The notes: generated by a model from the letters alone, not told the origin. DNA of 41,352 bases from Spirochaetes bacterium RBG_16_49_21 (GCA_001829495.1 MIBJ01000047.1:1443-42794), one strand, 5' to 3'. Positions 1 through 8,918 are shown, counted from the first letter of the stretch. Numbers and translations are program-made.

Positions 1-84
1 TCAAGCTTGCTCCACGCGGCCGGAGGCGAGTACGGCAGCTCCGCGAAGGTTATTTTTTCTGATCTAAGGACCTATTGCGAATAA
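1..84 (+). CDS. possible C-terminal end of an upstream gene (partial)
   Basis: Frame 1 is open from the window edge and ends with TAA at 82-84, giving 28 codons that end in DLRTYCE. Codon use (many G/C third positions) resembles the coding regions nearby, and the DNA turns AT-rich directly after the stop, as at a gene end. No family can be recognised from so short a piece. It may be chance open frame. Confidence 0.3.
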   Translation, partial: SSLLHAAGGEYGSSAKVIFSDLRTYCE

Positions 85-149
85 TTGTGGAAATATTGAG
101 ATAATTCAATTAAAAAATAAAAAAAATTTGTAGGATAATTAAAAGGAAT

Positions 150-178
150 TTGAATAATGCGCCCTGTATTCGTATTAA
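150..178 (+). promoter_or_regulatory. candidate sigma70-type promoter for the 698-residue orphan
   Basis: TTGAAT (150-155) and TATTAA (173-178) are spaced by exactly 17 bases, about 70 bases before the GTG start at 251. Each hexamer matches consensus at four of six positions. The stretch 85-250 is AT-rich and holds no gene. Confidence 0.35.
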
Positions 179-250
179 CGTAAGGTAATCACACGAATGT
201 AAAGATCGCCCGTCAGTACAAACGCAAGAATTATATAAGGGAGCATCACC

Positions 251-2347
251 GTGTCCATTAAAAGAAAATTCCAGCGAATCATAAAATTTCTGGTAGAGTC
301 GAACAACGGCGATGATCCGCTGACCGGAACCCAGGCCGCCCGTCTCTTTAATCCGGACGATTCCGACGAGACCTCAAAGGCCCGGAACCTGATAGCTTCG
401 TTTCTTATACTCTTAAGCGGCCCGCAGGCTTTGGGATTTAAAGATTCCCGGGACTATTTAAGAAACATGGCCGGTGCAAACCAGGATACGGCTGCGCAAT
501 TCTTTTTGAAAGTAATGGAATATATATTTCTCGAGATTGAAACAGCGTACCGGCACGATCCTGATTTCAGAAAAAGCTTTGACGATCTCCATGATTCTAT
601 CATCAGAGGATTCCCTTTATCCGATGCTGCCGCTGCTCAGAACAAAATAGGGGAGGTGTTTTTCCCTGAGGGAGCATCGGAAACAACTTCGGAAGATCGA
701 ATCGGGCTTTTGCGCGAAAAAAGAAGAGTAAGGATATCCTCGTTGAACAGCGATCCCGTTCGCTCTCCCGGCCGTGAGGTGCTTTTTACCTCAAACGCGC
801 TCCTTACCGTTGGGTCTGCGTTCAAAAGGGAAAGGAAGGGCGTCGGCGCGGGAACTGAGCAGGAGACGCGGGCAATTGAAGGCGAAGAGCAGATCCACTG
901 GTACGACCACCCGATTCCGGTCGGCATAGAGCCCGAGCGCAACGAGCTTTTGCACGGCATAAAGAATCTGTCCCGGGCATTGGAGTTTGAGGAGCGGATC
1001 GGCGCCAAAGAGCCGGGCCGGAATATCGATCTGGTGCTCTCGGTATCCGTGACGCACCGGAGCTTACATAGTATCGCGCGGACCTGGATTGAATCCGAGC
1101 TCTCGAATGCCGGCGGGACGGCAGGCATCAATCTGTACGTATTCACCGAAGCGGACGCGGTCCGCCTTATGGAAGAAATTCTCATTCCGGCTGCGAAGCG
1201 CTATTTCAGCGGGTCTGATAGCGGCCCCCTGCGTGAGATTTTCGGCGTGGACGGGGAATACGGGAGACATTATAGTTTTCTTAAAGCTATTGCCCGCTTC
1301 TGGAGCGTGTTTATCTCTCCGGAGATACGCGCAACGTTTAAGATCGACCTGGACCAGGTCTTTCCCCAGGAAGAGCTTGTTGCCCGGACGGGCGCATCAG
1401 CCTTTCAGCATCTTGTAACCCCCCTTTGGGGCGCCCGTGGAACCGACAGCAGCGGAAACCGCGTGTATATGGGCATGATCGCCGGCTCGCTGGTTAATAA
1501 AAAGGATATCGCATCCTCCCTCTTTGCGCCTGACGTCGTTTTTCCCCGGCAGGAGCCGGCGGGCGATGAATGGATATTCCGGAGCGCCGTTCCCCAGGCT
1601 GTTTCCACCGAAGCCGAGATGATGGCCCGTTACGGACCCGGGCGGGAATTTGACGGAACGGGCTCATGCATTCAGAGGGTGCATGTGACCGGCGGAACAA
1701 ATGGGATATTGGTGGAGGCGCTCCGGCGGTACCGGCCCTTCACGCCCTCCTGCGTCGGCAGGGCCGAAGATCAGGCATACCTCCTTTCCGTTATCTTTAA
1801 ATCAGGCGCTGAAGGCTATCTGCGGTATGTTCACGCGCCCGGCCTGGTAATGCGCCATGATGCTGAAGCGTTTGCCGGAAGGAAGGCCGGGCAGGGAGGC
1901 ACCGGCAAGATCATCGGAGACTATATCCGCACGCTTCTTTTTTCAAAATATGCTCAGGCCCTTCCCTGGCCGGCAGGCGCCGTCAAGGACGCTGTTGACC
2001 CCTTTACCGGCTGTTTCATTTCAAGGATACCGGTCACGATCGTATGCTTAAGGTTTGCCCTGAAAGCGGCCCAACTGTTCGGCTCTTCTGAACCTGAGCA
2101 GGGTATGGATTTTTTCACCGAGGGGGTGAAACGTCTTTCGGACATGATCGAACTTTTCACATCGCGGGAGAATTTTTTTCATGAAATTTACGAGAGGGAG
2201 AAATACGGATGGGATCTTTACTATGATATACTGGATTTTCTGGAGCGGAAGATAGACGAGGGTGATTCTTATGCGATTCAGCTTGGGGATACGGCCAGGG
2301 ATATTATCAAGAGCCTTCGGTTAAAAATAGATAATTTACTCGAGTAA
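251..2347 (+). CDS. 698-residue orphan protein with glycosyltransferase-like motifs
   Basis: A long frame with a GTG start at 251, chosen because GGGAG sits seven bases upstream and no better start is near. There is no signal peptide or clear membrane segment, so it is probably cytoplasmic. The region from about residue 258 (IDLVLSVSVTHRS) to 560 resembles a GT-A type glycosyltransferase: GTGSCIQRVHVTGGTNGILV near 475-495, an acidic GRAEDQAYLL motif near 503-512 and a VMRHD motif near 533-537, in the order of the ED and metal-binding His motifs of such enzymes. That likeness is my reading of motifs, not an established match. The N-terminal 250 residues and the helical C-terminal 130 are unrecognised. 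It lies about 140 bases before the flagellar genes on the same strand, so a role in flagellar or envelope glycosylation is possible but unproven. Confidence 0.75.
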   Translation: MSIKRKFQRIIKFLVESNNGDDPLTGTQAARLFNPDDSDETSKARNLIASFLILLSGPQALGFKDSRDYLRNMAGANQDTAAQFFLKVMEYIFLEIETAYRHDPDFRKSFDDLHDSIIRGFPLSDAAAAQNKIGEVFFPEGASETTSEDRIGLLREKRRVRISSLNSDPVRSPGREVLFTSNALLTVGSAFKRERKGVGAGTEQETRAIEGEEQIHWYDHPIPVGIEPERNELLHGIKNLSRALEFEERIGAKEPGRNIDLVLSVSVTHRSLHSIARTWIESELSNAGGTAGINLYVFTEADAVRLMEEILIPAAKRYFSGSDSGPLREIFGVDGEYGRHYSFLKAIARFWSVFISPEIRATFKIDLDQVFPQEELVARTGASAFQHLVTPLWGARGTDSSGNRVYMGMIAGSLVNKKDIASSLFAPDVVFPRQEPAGDEWIFRSAVPQAVSTEAEMMARYGPGREFDGTGSCIQRVHVTGGTNGILVEALRRYRPFTPSCVGRAEDQAYLLSVIFKSGAEGYLRYVHAPGLVMRHDAEAFAGRKAGQGGTGKIIGDYIRTLLFSKYAQALPWPAGAVKDAVDPFTGCFISRIPVTIVCLRFALKAAQLFGSSEPEQGMDFFTEGVKRLSDMIELFTSRENFFHEIYEREKYGWDLYYDILDFLERKIDEGDSYAIQLGDTARDIIKSLRLKIDNLLE

Positions 2348-2402
2348 TAATATTCATCAGCCCCTCTAATTAATCCTCAACTTAAATCCGTCAATTACCG
2401 AT

Positions 2403-2408
2403 TATAAT
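2403..2408 (+). promoter_or_regulatory. possible -10 box ahead of the flgN-flgK-flgL operon
   Basis: A perfect TATAAT occurs 79 bases before the chosen flgN start; CTTAAA lies 16 bases upstream of it, a weak -35 match. I looked for a sigma28 site (TAAA, about 15 bases, GCCGATAA): TAAA and CCGAT are both here but are about five bases too close together. Low confidence. Confidence 0.25.
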
Positions 2409-2486
2409 TATGGTAATCCATAATGTGGGCTTTGTCTACTGCTCAAAGTGGAGACGCAAATTCATTTTTACCCGCGGAGAAGATAT

Positions 2487-2984
2487 ATGGAACCTCAGGT
2501 TGTTGCAATGGAAGGAATCCTGAAGGATGAGCTGGCGGTATTTGAGGGCCTGTACTCATTGGAGGAGGAAAAAACCGGCGCTATAATGAATCATGACGGG
2601 AAGCTTCTTGAAAAGATATCCCGGGAGCAGGAAGGCCTGATTTCGAAAATCCAGGCCCTTGAAACCGGCAGAATCAGGCGGATGACGGATTATAAAAGGG
2701 CGCGTCATATTAAAGAAACTATCACTCTGAAAGATATGGCGGACCAGATCGCCGGCCGGGGCGGATCCCGGCTCATGACGATAAGCGGAAACCTCAAGGC
2801 AGTCATCAACAGGTTAAACAATCTTCAGAAGACCAACAGGACGCTGATCAACGATAATATGGAATACTACACTATTCTGCTGAAAGGACTGAAAGATAAC
2901 AGGATCATGGATTCCGGATACAGCCCTGACGGGAAAGAAGAAGAGACGTTGAAACAATCGATCCTGTTCAATCAAACTGCGTAA
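2487..2984 (+). CDS. flgN: FlgN-like flagellar export chaperone
   Basis: A small, almost wholly helical protein (165 residues) of the size and character of FlgN, the chaperone that delivers the hook-filament junction proteins FlgK and FlgL to the flagellar export apparatus. The start at 2487 is preferred over the GTG at 2448 because GGAG lies seven bases before this ATG, whereas the GTG has no such site. The C-terminal part (INRLNNLQKTNRTLINDN, then YYTILLKGL) has the pattern of the FlgN chaperone tail. It ends 11 bases before flgK, matching the flgN/flbF-flgK-flgL order of spirochaetes and Bacillus. Sequence identity in this family is low, so the call rests partly on position. Confidence 0.75.
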   Translation: MEPQVVAMEGILKDELAVFEGLYSLEEEKTGAIMNHDGKLLEKISREQEGLISKIQALETGRIRRMTDYKRARHIKETITLKDMADQIAGRGGSRLMTISGNLKAVINRLNNLQKTNRTLINDNMEYYTILLKGLKDNRIMDSGYSPDGKEEETLKQSILFNQTA

Positions 2985-2995
2985 GGAGCGTTGCG

Positions 2996-4903
2996 ATGAA
3001 CTCAACATTTATGGGGCTTGAGATAGGCAAAAGGGGGCTCATGTCCCACCAGCAGGCGATTCACGTCACCGGGCATAATATATCAAACGCGGAAAACAAG
3101 GAATACTCGCGCCAGCGGGTAGTGATCACGGCCGCCGATCCCCTGTATGTGCCGAGCTTAAACAGGTCGAACACTCCGGGGAATATCGGCCAGGGCTCCA
3201 TGATCCAGTCTATTGAGCGCATCCGGGACACGTTTATAGACGATCGGATCGTGACCGAGAAGAACACCATGGGATACTGGAAGGTCAGGAATGATTTCCT
3301 GTACCAGATACAGACCGTGTACAACGAGCCCACGGACGAGGCCCTGAGAACCCGCCTCGATGAATTGTGGAAGGCGTGGGAGGAGCTTTCAAAATACCCT
3401 GAGGAGCGCTCGACCAGGGAGGTGGTCAAGGAGAAGGCGGTTCACCTCGCTCATGAGACGAATACGCTGTACAACCAGCTCTATGATCTCAAGCTTGACG
3501 CGAACCGGCAGGTTGCGCACCGGGTGGAGCAGATAAACATGTACGCAAAGGATGTCCGCGATCTCAACGAGCGGATATTGAAGGCTGAAGCCCTGGGCGA
3601 TAATCCCAATGACCTCAAAGACCGGAGGGACGCCCTTATTGAAAAGCTTTCGGGGCTTCTTGATATCAGCGTGGGCAGGAGCGATAAAGACGAGACGATC
3701 GTGTACATCGGATCCGAGAACCTGGTTCAGGGCGAGATCATACGGCCCCTCGCCGTTATATTAGACCCGGAAAAAGAAGGCCTGTTCAAGGTGGTATGGA
3801 AGGATACCGGCAGGGACATTACCATCAAAGGCGGGGAGCTGGCGGCCCTCATCGATATCAGGGACAAGGTCATCCGCCAGAATATCAATGACGTCAATTC
3901 ATTCGCCGCCAATCTGACCGACCTCACCAACGAGGTACACCGGGACGGCTTCGGCAGAAGGTATGAAACCAATATTGATTTCTTCAGGCATATTACGATC
4001 AGCGACAACGTGGACGGCAACGTTGACCTGAACAACGACGGCGTCAACGACACGAGCGCGATCTTCAAGGTCTCGGGGAACAACCGGATAGACGCGTCGG
4101 CGGCCATCGGCGTGAGCGGAACCCTGACCTTTGGAGCGAACAACGAGCTCGATTCGCCGCTCCAGATCGATTACAACGTCTCCGATACGGCGTTAACCAT
4201 AATCAAAAAGATTAACGATGCGCATATGGGCGTCGTGGCGTACCTTAACCACAACAGCCAACTCGCCCTCAAGGCGACCGCAGCCCGGGATTCCGACAAG
4301 AAGAATTTCATGATACGCCACCTTGAGGATTCCGGACAGTTCCTGGTCGGCTTTGCCGGCATCTTAAAGCAGAGTGGGCCTCAGGGCGCCTTCGATTACC
4401 GGAGGATCGACGATATAACGAAATTTCTCCCGAGCAGGGAGCATATCACCATAACCCCGAAGTTCAATCCTGCCGCGTACATGGCGGTATCGGACAGCGT
4501 CATGATGGACGTGGATAAGATAGCGGCTGCCCGCGGCAAGGACGTCGGCGGGACCGGTGACGCCAACACCTCCAACGGCATCGGCGACGGCACCAATGCG
4601 CTGAGGATCGCGAACATCAGGCATAAGAACGCTATGATCGACGCCAACGTCACGTTCAATGATTTCTATACCGCGGTCATATCGCGCGTGGGCACCCAGG
4701 GCGAGGAGGCGAAGGACCGGGTGCGCAACCAGGAGACGCTTCTGAAAAACCTGGCCAACATGAGGGAATCGGTTTCCGGAATAAATCTGGACGAAGAGAT
4801 GTCGAATCTCGTTGCGTTCCAGCACGGCTATAACGCGGCGATCCGGGTTATAACCGCCATGGACAGGATGCTGGAAACATTAATTACACGGATGGGGGCA
4901 TAA
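2996..4903 (+). CDS. flgK: flagellar hook-associated protein 1 (FlgK)
   Basis: FlgK forms the first layer of the hook-filament junction and is secreted through the flagellar export system. The N-terminus (GLEIGKRGLMSHQQAIHVTG, then NISNAENKEYSRQRVVI, residues about 6-43) is the classic rod/hook heptad region, and the last 45 residues (NLDEEMSNLVAFQHGYNAA onward) form the matching C-terminal helix. Length (635) is normal for the family. AAGGAG lies shortly before the ATG. A stretch around residues 337-351 reads DNVDGNVDLNNDGVNDTS, with the spacing of a DxNxDGxxD calcium-binding loop, unusual in FlgK. It sits between flgN and flgL with gaps of 11 and 3 bases, so the three are surely co-transcribed. 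Confidence 0.97.
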   Translation: MNSTFMGLEIGKRGLMSHQQAIHVTGHNISNAENKEYSRQRVVITAADPLYVPSLNRSNTPGNIGQGSMIQSIERIRDTFIDDRIVTEKNTMGYWKVRNDFLYQIQTVYNEPTDEALRTRLDELWKAWEELSKYPEERSTREVVKEKAVHLAHETNTLYNQLYDLKLDANRQVAHRVEQINMYAKDVRDLNERILKAEALGDNPNDLKDRRDALIEKLSGLLDISVGRSDKDETIVYIGSENLVQGEIIRPLAVILDPEKEGLFKVVWKDTGRDITIKGGELAALIDIRDKVIRQNINDVNSFAANLTDLTNEVHRDGFGRRYETNIDFFRHITISDNVDGNVDLNNDGVNDTSAIFKVSGNNRIDASAAIGVSGTLTFGANNELDSPLQIDYNVSDTALTIIKKINDAHMGVVAYLNHNSQLALKATAARDSDKKNFMIRHLEDSGQFLVGFAGILKQSGPQGAFDYRRIDDITKFLPSREHITITPKFNPAAYMAVSDSVMMDVDKIAAARGKDVGGTGDANTSNGIGDGTNALRIANIRHKNAMIDANVTFNDFYTAVISRVGTQGEEAKDRVRNQETLLKNLANMRESVSGINLDEEMSNLVAFQHGYNAAIRVITAMDRMLETLITRMGA

Positions 4904-4906
4904 GAG

Positions 4907-6169
4907 ATGAACAGAATCACCAATCAGATGATCAACAACACCTTGAGCTTTAACCTTCAGCGCCATCAGACCGATATGGACAGAATAGAGAATTCCCTGG
5001 CGACCGGGAAAAACGTGAACATACCGAGCGATAACCCGATAGCGACGACCAACCAGATGCTGTACCGCACGCGGCTCACCGAGGTGGACCAATATCTTGC
5101 CAATAGCGCGGAAAGCAAATCCAGGCTTGACGAGGTAGATACGACATTGCAGTCGGCGCTGCGGATATTCCAGCGGCTGCGCGTTCTGACCGTGCAGGGA
5201 GCGCATGGGATATACACCTCGTTCGAGCTCAAGGAGGCGGTCGCCACGGAGATCAATCAGTTCCTGGAAGAGCTGGTCAGCATCGCCAATACAAAAGGCG
5301 CGACCGGGAGGTCCGTGTTCGGCGGGTATAAGACCGGCACCGAGGACCAGCCGAACCCCTTTGTCCCTATATACCAGACCCTGACCGCCGGCAACCAGGG
5401 GGACGCCATGATCGGCGTTGAATACCGGGGGGATATCGGCGCGATGAGGCGGGAGGTTTCCAAAGGGGAATACATGGACGTGAACATCCCCGGGAACAAG
5501 GTGTTCTGGGCCACGAACCAGATCCTTACGACAAACAAGGACGTGGCCGACTATTCGGCCCCTGCAAATCAGATAATAAAGATAGACGATCGGGAGATCA
5601 ATATATCGGCGGGCGACAACCTTGATATCATCATAGACAAGATCAACAACGCCGGCTTGAGCGTGCGCGCCTCCAAGGGGCCGCGAAACAACCTCATACT
5701 GGAGACGACCACTCCGCATCAGATCTGGCTCGAGGATGCGGGAAGCGGCACGGTTCTTAAAGACCTGGGGCTGGTGAATTCCAGCTTTCCGCAACCGCCG
5801 AACAATGTCGATCCCACGGTTTCCATAGGCGGGATGTCCATATTCGAGATGGTCATACAGCTCCGGGACGATCTGGTCAGGGGAGACCAGGAGCTCGTCG
5901 GCGGCAGGGACCTGGGGCTCATCGATATGGGGCTTGAGAATCTTCTAAAAAATATCGCCGCCGTCGGCGCCAAGGAGAACAGGATCGACGAGCTCGCCCG
6001 GAGGTCCGAGTACGATAAAGGCAACGTCCTTGCCATGCTCTCCAAAAGCGAAGGCATCGACTACGCGGAGACGATCATGAATTTCAAATGGCTGGAGAGC
6101 GTTCACCGGTACGCGCTTGCGGTAGGCGCGCGGAGCATCATGCCCACGCTTATGGATTTTCTCAAGTAA
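4907..6169 (+). CDS. flgL: flagellar hook-associated protein 3 (FlgL)
   Basis: FlgL is the second layer of the hook-filament junction, on which flagellin polymerises. The N-terminal flagellin-like helix (RITNQMINNTLSFNLQRHQT, residues 3-22) and the NIPSDNPIATTNQMLYRTRL segment (about residues 38-57) are diagnostic. The C-terminal part ends in an amphipathic helix (EGIDYAETIMNFKWLESVH). At 420 residues it is longer than enterobacterial FlgL (about 317) and similar to spirochaete versions; the extra length is a central insertion around residues 130-300. It starts 3 bases after flgK stops. Confidence 0.97.
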   Translation: MNRITNQMINNTLSFNLQRHQTDMDRIENSLATGKNVNIPSDNPIATTNQMLYRTRLTEVDQYLANSAESKSRLDEVDTTLQSALRIFQRLRVLTVQGAHGIYTSFELKEAVATEINQFLEELVSIANTKGATGRSVFGGYKTGTEDQPNPFVPIYQTLTAGNQGDAMIGVEYRGDIGAMRREVSKGEYMDVNIPGNKVFWATNQILTTNKDVADYSAPANQIIKIDDREINISAGDNLDIIIDKINNAGLSVRASKGPRNNLILETTTPHQIWLEDAGSGTVLKDLGLVNSSFPQPPNNVDPTVSIGGMSIFEMVIQLRDDLVRGDQELVGGRDLGLIDMGLENLLKNIAAVGAKENRIDELARRSEYDKGNVLAMLSKSEGIDYAETIMNFKWLESVHRYALAVGARSIMPTLMDFLK

Positions 6170-6247
6170 ACGCCGACAAAAAAATTCTTGCCAAAATTTT
6201 AGAAAAGTCGTGTTATATTCTCATAAGGTCGCGGAGAACCCTTCTCT

Positions 6248-6441
6248 GACCTCACCCGCGCTCCGCGACACCCTTAGCAGCAGGACGCTGCGTATGCAGC
6301 GGCGTGCACGGATGCACTAGCCGCTGCCTCCCATTAAGCTCGGAAGAAAGGAGAGGGTTTCCGAGATATCAAGCTTTATTTTTAGACTCCCCCTCTCCTT
6401 TTTTCATTTCTTAATGGGAGAGGGGGCCGGGGGGTGAGGTC
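6248..6441 (+). repeat. family A doubly inverted repeat, copy 1 (long form)
   Basis: The element is bounded by a perfect 10-base inverted repeat, GACCTCACCC at 6248-6257 and GGGTGAGGTC at 6432-6441. It contains CTCCCATTAAG...AGGAGAGGG and CCCCTCTCC...GGGAGAGGGGG hairpin arms. The copy at 18488-18624 matches it in reverse orientation. Relative to that copy it carries an extra block of roughly 50 bases (about 6266-6328) that is itself rich in GCAGC/GCTGC inverted repeats. It fills most of the 352-base gap between flgL and fliW, where I see no gene. Confidence 0.8.
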
Positions 6442-6521
6442 GACTTTGCGAGAGCATCTTGTCAAACAACCCCTTGGGGGGATGGAGTCAATATATCTGA
6501 ATCTTTTACAGGAGAAATCGT

Positions 6522-6980
6522 TTGGGTGTTAAAATAAAAACGCGGCCCTTTGGCGAAATTGTTGTGAATGAAATGCAGATAATCGATTTTCCAGACGGCA
6601 TTCCCGGATTCGACTATGTTAAAAAGTTCGTGCTTCTGGACACGCAGGATAAGAACTCCCCGCTGAAATGGCTCCAGGCTTATGATGAGCCGGAGCTCGC
6701 GTTTATAATCATCAGGCCGGTCGACTTTTTACGCGAATACGAGCTCGTGGTGTCGATGAGCGATCTCGATGCTGTCGGAGCCGAGACCGCGGACAAGCTC
6801 CTGGTGTTTGCCATCGTGACCATACCGAAGAATCCGTCCGAGATGACGGCCAATTTACAGGGCCCCGTCATCATCAATCCGGATAAGAGGCTGGGCCGCC
6901 AGGCGATTTCCTTGAGCGAGAAGTACGGCGTGAGACACAGGATTCTGGATGAGATGAAAAAAGCCGCTGCTGAGGGATAA
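6522..6980 (+). CDS. fliW: flagellar assembly factor FliW
   Basis: FliW binds flagellin and, when free, binds CsrA, so that flagellin translation follows filament assembly. The protein has the family size (152 residues) and its hallmark N-terminal segments: PFGEIVV, then [20 protein letters not shown] (residues about 21-40), and later [20 protein letters not shown] (about 48-67). The start is TTG at 6522, supported by AGGAG seven bases upstream (6510-6514); no in-frame ATG fits. csrA follows after four bases, the usual partner arrangement. Confidence 0.96.
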   Translation: MGVKIKTRPFGEIVVNEMQIIDFPDGIPGFDYVKKFVLLDTQDKNSPLKWLQAYDEPELAFIIIRPVDFLREYELVVSMSDLDAVGAETADKLLVFAIVTIPKNPSEMTANLQGPVIINPDKRLGRQAISLSEKYGVRHRILDEMKKAAAEG

Positions 6981-6984
6981 GCGT

Positions 6985-7239
6985 ATGTTGGTACTGGCAC
7001 GAAGACTGAACGAAAGCATCATGATCGGGGATGAGATAGAGATCGTCGTCATCGACATAAAGGGCGACCAGGTCAAGCTCGGCATACGGGCGCCCAAGCG
7101 CGTCACCGTGCACCGAAAAGAGGTATATGAGGAGATTAAAAAGGAGAACATAGCGGCAATGGATTCCGAGTTCAATCCCGAGAATCTCACGGAACTGTCC
7201 GATTTTTTCAAGAAGGGAAAGGATGAGCAAAAAAAATAG
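6985..7239 (+). CDS. csrA: carbon storage regulator CsrA
   Basis: CsrA is a dimeric RNA-binding protein that blocks translation at GGA motifs in mRNA leaders. The first 60 residues carry the full family signature: [20 protein letters not shown], then [20 protein letters not shown]. The 84-residue length exceeds the 61 of E. coli CsrA by a charged C-terminal tail ([19 protein letters not shown]), as seen in the longer CsrA forms that are regulated by FliW. Its place four bases behind fliW supports that control. Confidence 0.97.
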   Translation: MLVLARRLNESIMIGDEIEIVVIDIKGDQVKLGIRAPKRVTVHRKEVYEEIKKENIAAMDSEFNPENLTELSDFFKKGKDEQKK

Positions 7240-7245
7240 GCTTTT

Positions 7246-7911
7246 ATGGATCTGTTTTCTATAAACTACTTTCCGGCATTGCTTACCGGTCTCTTGCTGG
7301 TTTTTATAATTCGAGAAGCGGCCACGTATGCAGGGATTATCCGCCTAAAATATATATTCACCCCTCTTATAACAGGTCTCATTATCGGTTTTGTTGTTTT
7401 ATCGATCGCGGTTTGGGATGTGAATCAGTATCGCGCTTTGATCCTTACTGCCCTCATTCTTTCCCTGATTGCCGATACCGTGATGATGATTATAGAGGTG
7501 AACCTGGTGCTGTACGGCATTATCTATTTTATGTCGGCCCATATCATGTATAGTGCTGCCTTTTCCATGGATTATTCGTTTAAAGCGTGGAATATAATCG
7601 TGGCTGTAATACTCCTGGTCGCGCTTTTTTTTATTTTCATGAGAATTAAAGGCAAAACAGCGGGCCTTGATATCCCGGTTCTCATATATGCCATCGTCAT
7701 CTTTGTCATGCTGTTTTTTGCCGTTTCATCGGCCAACCATGGTGTGGGTCAAAAATCGGCATTCATACTTACCGGAGCGGTTCTTTTTGTTCTCTCTGAC
7801 TTGGCGCTGGCTTATTTCACCTTCATCAGGCCGTATAAACACGAGTCGGTTATAGCCTGGGCCTTGTATGCTCCCGGACAGCTGCTCATAGCTCTGTCAT
7901 GTTTCGATTAA
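7246..7911 (+). CDS. YhhN-family integral membrane protein (lysoplasmalogenase-like)
   Basis: A 221-residue protein made almost entirely of seven or eight hydrophobic helices. Conserved YhhN positions can be picked out: KYIFTPL near residue 30, SLIADTVMM near 75, LSDLALAY near 183 and APGQLLIALS near 208. Eukaryotic relatives (TMEM86) hydrolyse the vinyl ether bond of lysoplasmalogens; the bacterial substrate is mostly unknown. It starts six bases after csrA and may be read through from it, but no functional link to motility is evident. Only the last part of the gap before it could hold a ribosome site, and none is strong. Confidence 0.8.
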   Translation: MDLFSINYFPALLTGLLLVFIIREAATYAGIIRLKYIFTPLITGLIIGFVVLSIAVWDVNQYRALILTALILSLIADTVMMIIEVNLVLYGIIYFMSAHIMYSAAFSMDYSFKAWNIIVAVILLVALFFIFMRIKGKTAGLDIPVLIYAIVIFVMLFFAVSSANHGVGQKSAFILTGAVLFVLSDLALAYFTFIRPYKHESVIAWALYAPGQLLIALSCFD

Positions 7912-8070
7912 TTATTTCATTCAGGCGAATTTTTTATCCCCCTCCCTTGATGGGAGGGGTTAGGGGAGGGTGATTAAAGCAGAAATTGAATACTACGAGA
8001 AATCCCTTTTCACCCCCACCCCAGCCCTCCCCCATCAAGGGGGAGGGAGTTCTCGCCTAACTCGAGTTAA
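7912..8070. repeat. family B doubly inverted repeat, copy 1
   Basis: Two hairpin arms, CCCCTCCCTTGATGGGAGGGG near 7939-7959 and CCCTCCCCCATCAAGGGGGAGGG near 8025-8047, face each other across an AT-rich centre. The outer ends (ATTCAGGCGAA on the left, TTCTCGCCTAACTCGAG on the right) are degenerate inverted repeats. It matches the copy at 22534-22695 over most of its length and, like it, fills the space between two convergent genes. It may act as a two-way transcription barrier. Confidence 0.8.
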
Positions 8071-8877
8071 TTAATACAGAAGAATATGGTTTATCCCGAA
8101 CATCCTGACGCGTCCGGGTGAAAGCGGGGTTGATTCGATCTTCATGAACGGCCGTAGCTTTGGCATGACGATGTCGGTGTCCGTATATATCCGCTTGCCG
8201 ATCCGGTCGGCAGAAAAATTTTTTTCCTTGTCGTCGAGCAGAATATAATAGGCCGGACTTTTGCGCCATTCGGGGAATTTGGTAAATATATCTTTTATTG
8301 TTATTTTGGCATTGCCGATGTTGACCGTTAAGTAATCCGGCGCTTCAAGGGATTCGACCGGATAGTTTTTATTTTTCAGGATGAGAATGTTCGTGAAAGA
8401 GGCCATGAACCATGATCGACTTCTTTCAAAGGTTATCCATCTGTACTTCTTGCGCAGGTAATCGCCGCCGATTTGTGCGCCCTCTTTGACGGCGACTCTC
8501 TTGTCCGCATGGGACAGGCGGGGAAACTGTTCAAAGCTGCGGTCGCGCAGCTCCGCAATCTTATCCAATAAGAAGTGTATCAGGTTGAAATCGAGCCCTT
8601 CCCGGGTGTACTGTTTCCCGTATGCTTTCAGCACGGACTTGAGGCGCATGACATACTCATTGCCCTCAACCGTATTGTAGCCTGCATATATGGCGGATAG
8701 CAGATCAAGCTGGGCGATGATGTCTCCATAGATCGTGTCGAAGTCGGCGTATCTGTTCTCGAGATCGTGCAGGGAGGCCTCAATAGTATGCTCGATATCT
8801 TCGATCTTCTGAAGATTGAAAGTCCATAATTCCCGGTAATCATGGAAGGCTTCAGCGGTGCGTGATTTTGTTTCCAT
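8071..8877 (-). CDS. unrecognised 268-residue protein with a possible degenerate CheW-like C-terminal domain
   Basis: The N-terminal 150 residues are helical and charged (for example [20 protein letters not shown]), with no signal peptide. From about residue 160 the pattern changes to beta strands: [30 protein letters not shown] and a final [13 protein letters not shown]. The order and spacing recall CheW domains, where such strands bind CheA and receptors, but the conserved glycines are mostly missing, so this is a weak inference. No ribosome site lies before the ATG at 8877; a promoter at 8890-8918 would start transcription only a few bases upstream. The stop codon lies at the edge of repeat B1. 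Confidence 0.7.
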   Translation of the reverse strand: METKSRTAEAFHDYRELWTFNLQKIEDIEHTIEASLHDLENRYADFDTIYGDIIAQLDLLSAIYAGYNTVEGNEYVMRLKSVLKAYGKQYTREGLDFNLIHFLLDKIAELRDRSFEQFPRLSHADKRVAVKEGAQIGGDYLRKKYRWITFERSRSWFMASFTNILILKNKNYPVESLEAPDYLTVNIGNAKITIKDIFTKFPEWRKSPAYYILLDDKEKNFSADRIGKRIYTDTDIVMPKLRPFMKIESTPLSPGRVRMFGINHILLY

Positions 8878-8889
8878 AGGATTATAATA

Positions 8890-8918
8890 ATACTACTAAA
8901 AAATTTACAGCGGGTCAA
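8890..8918 (-). promoter_or_regulatory. promoter giving a near-leaderless transcript
   Basis: On the minus strand TTGACC (8913-8918) and TAGTAT (8890-8895) are separated by exactly 17 bases. Transcription would begin near 8883, only about six bases before the ATG at 8877, which has no Shine-Dalgarno sequence. Confidence 0.5.

Noticed and set aside
2377-2410. sigma28-type promoter ahead of flgN
   Set aside because: TAAA and CCGAT occur but the spacing is about five bases too short.
4880-5794. 304-codon open frame on the minus strand
   Set aside because: It lies entirely opposite flgL, which has clear family motifs; the open frame is a by-product of its codon use.
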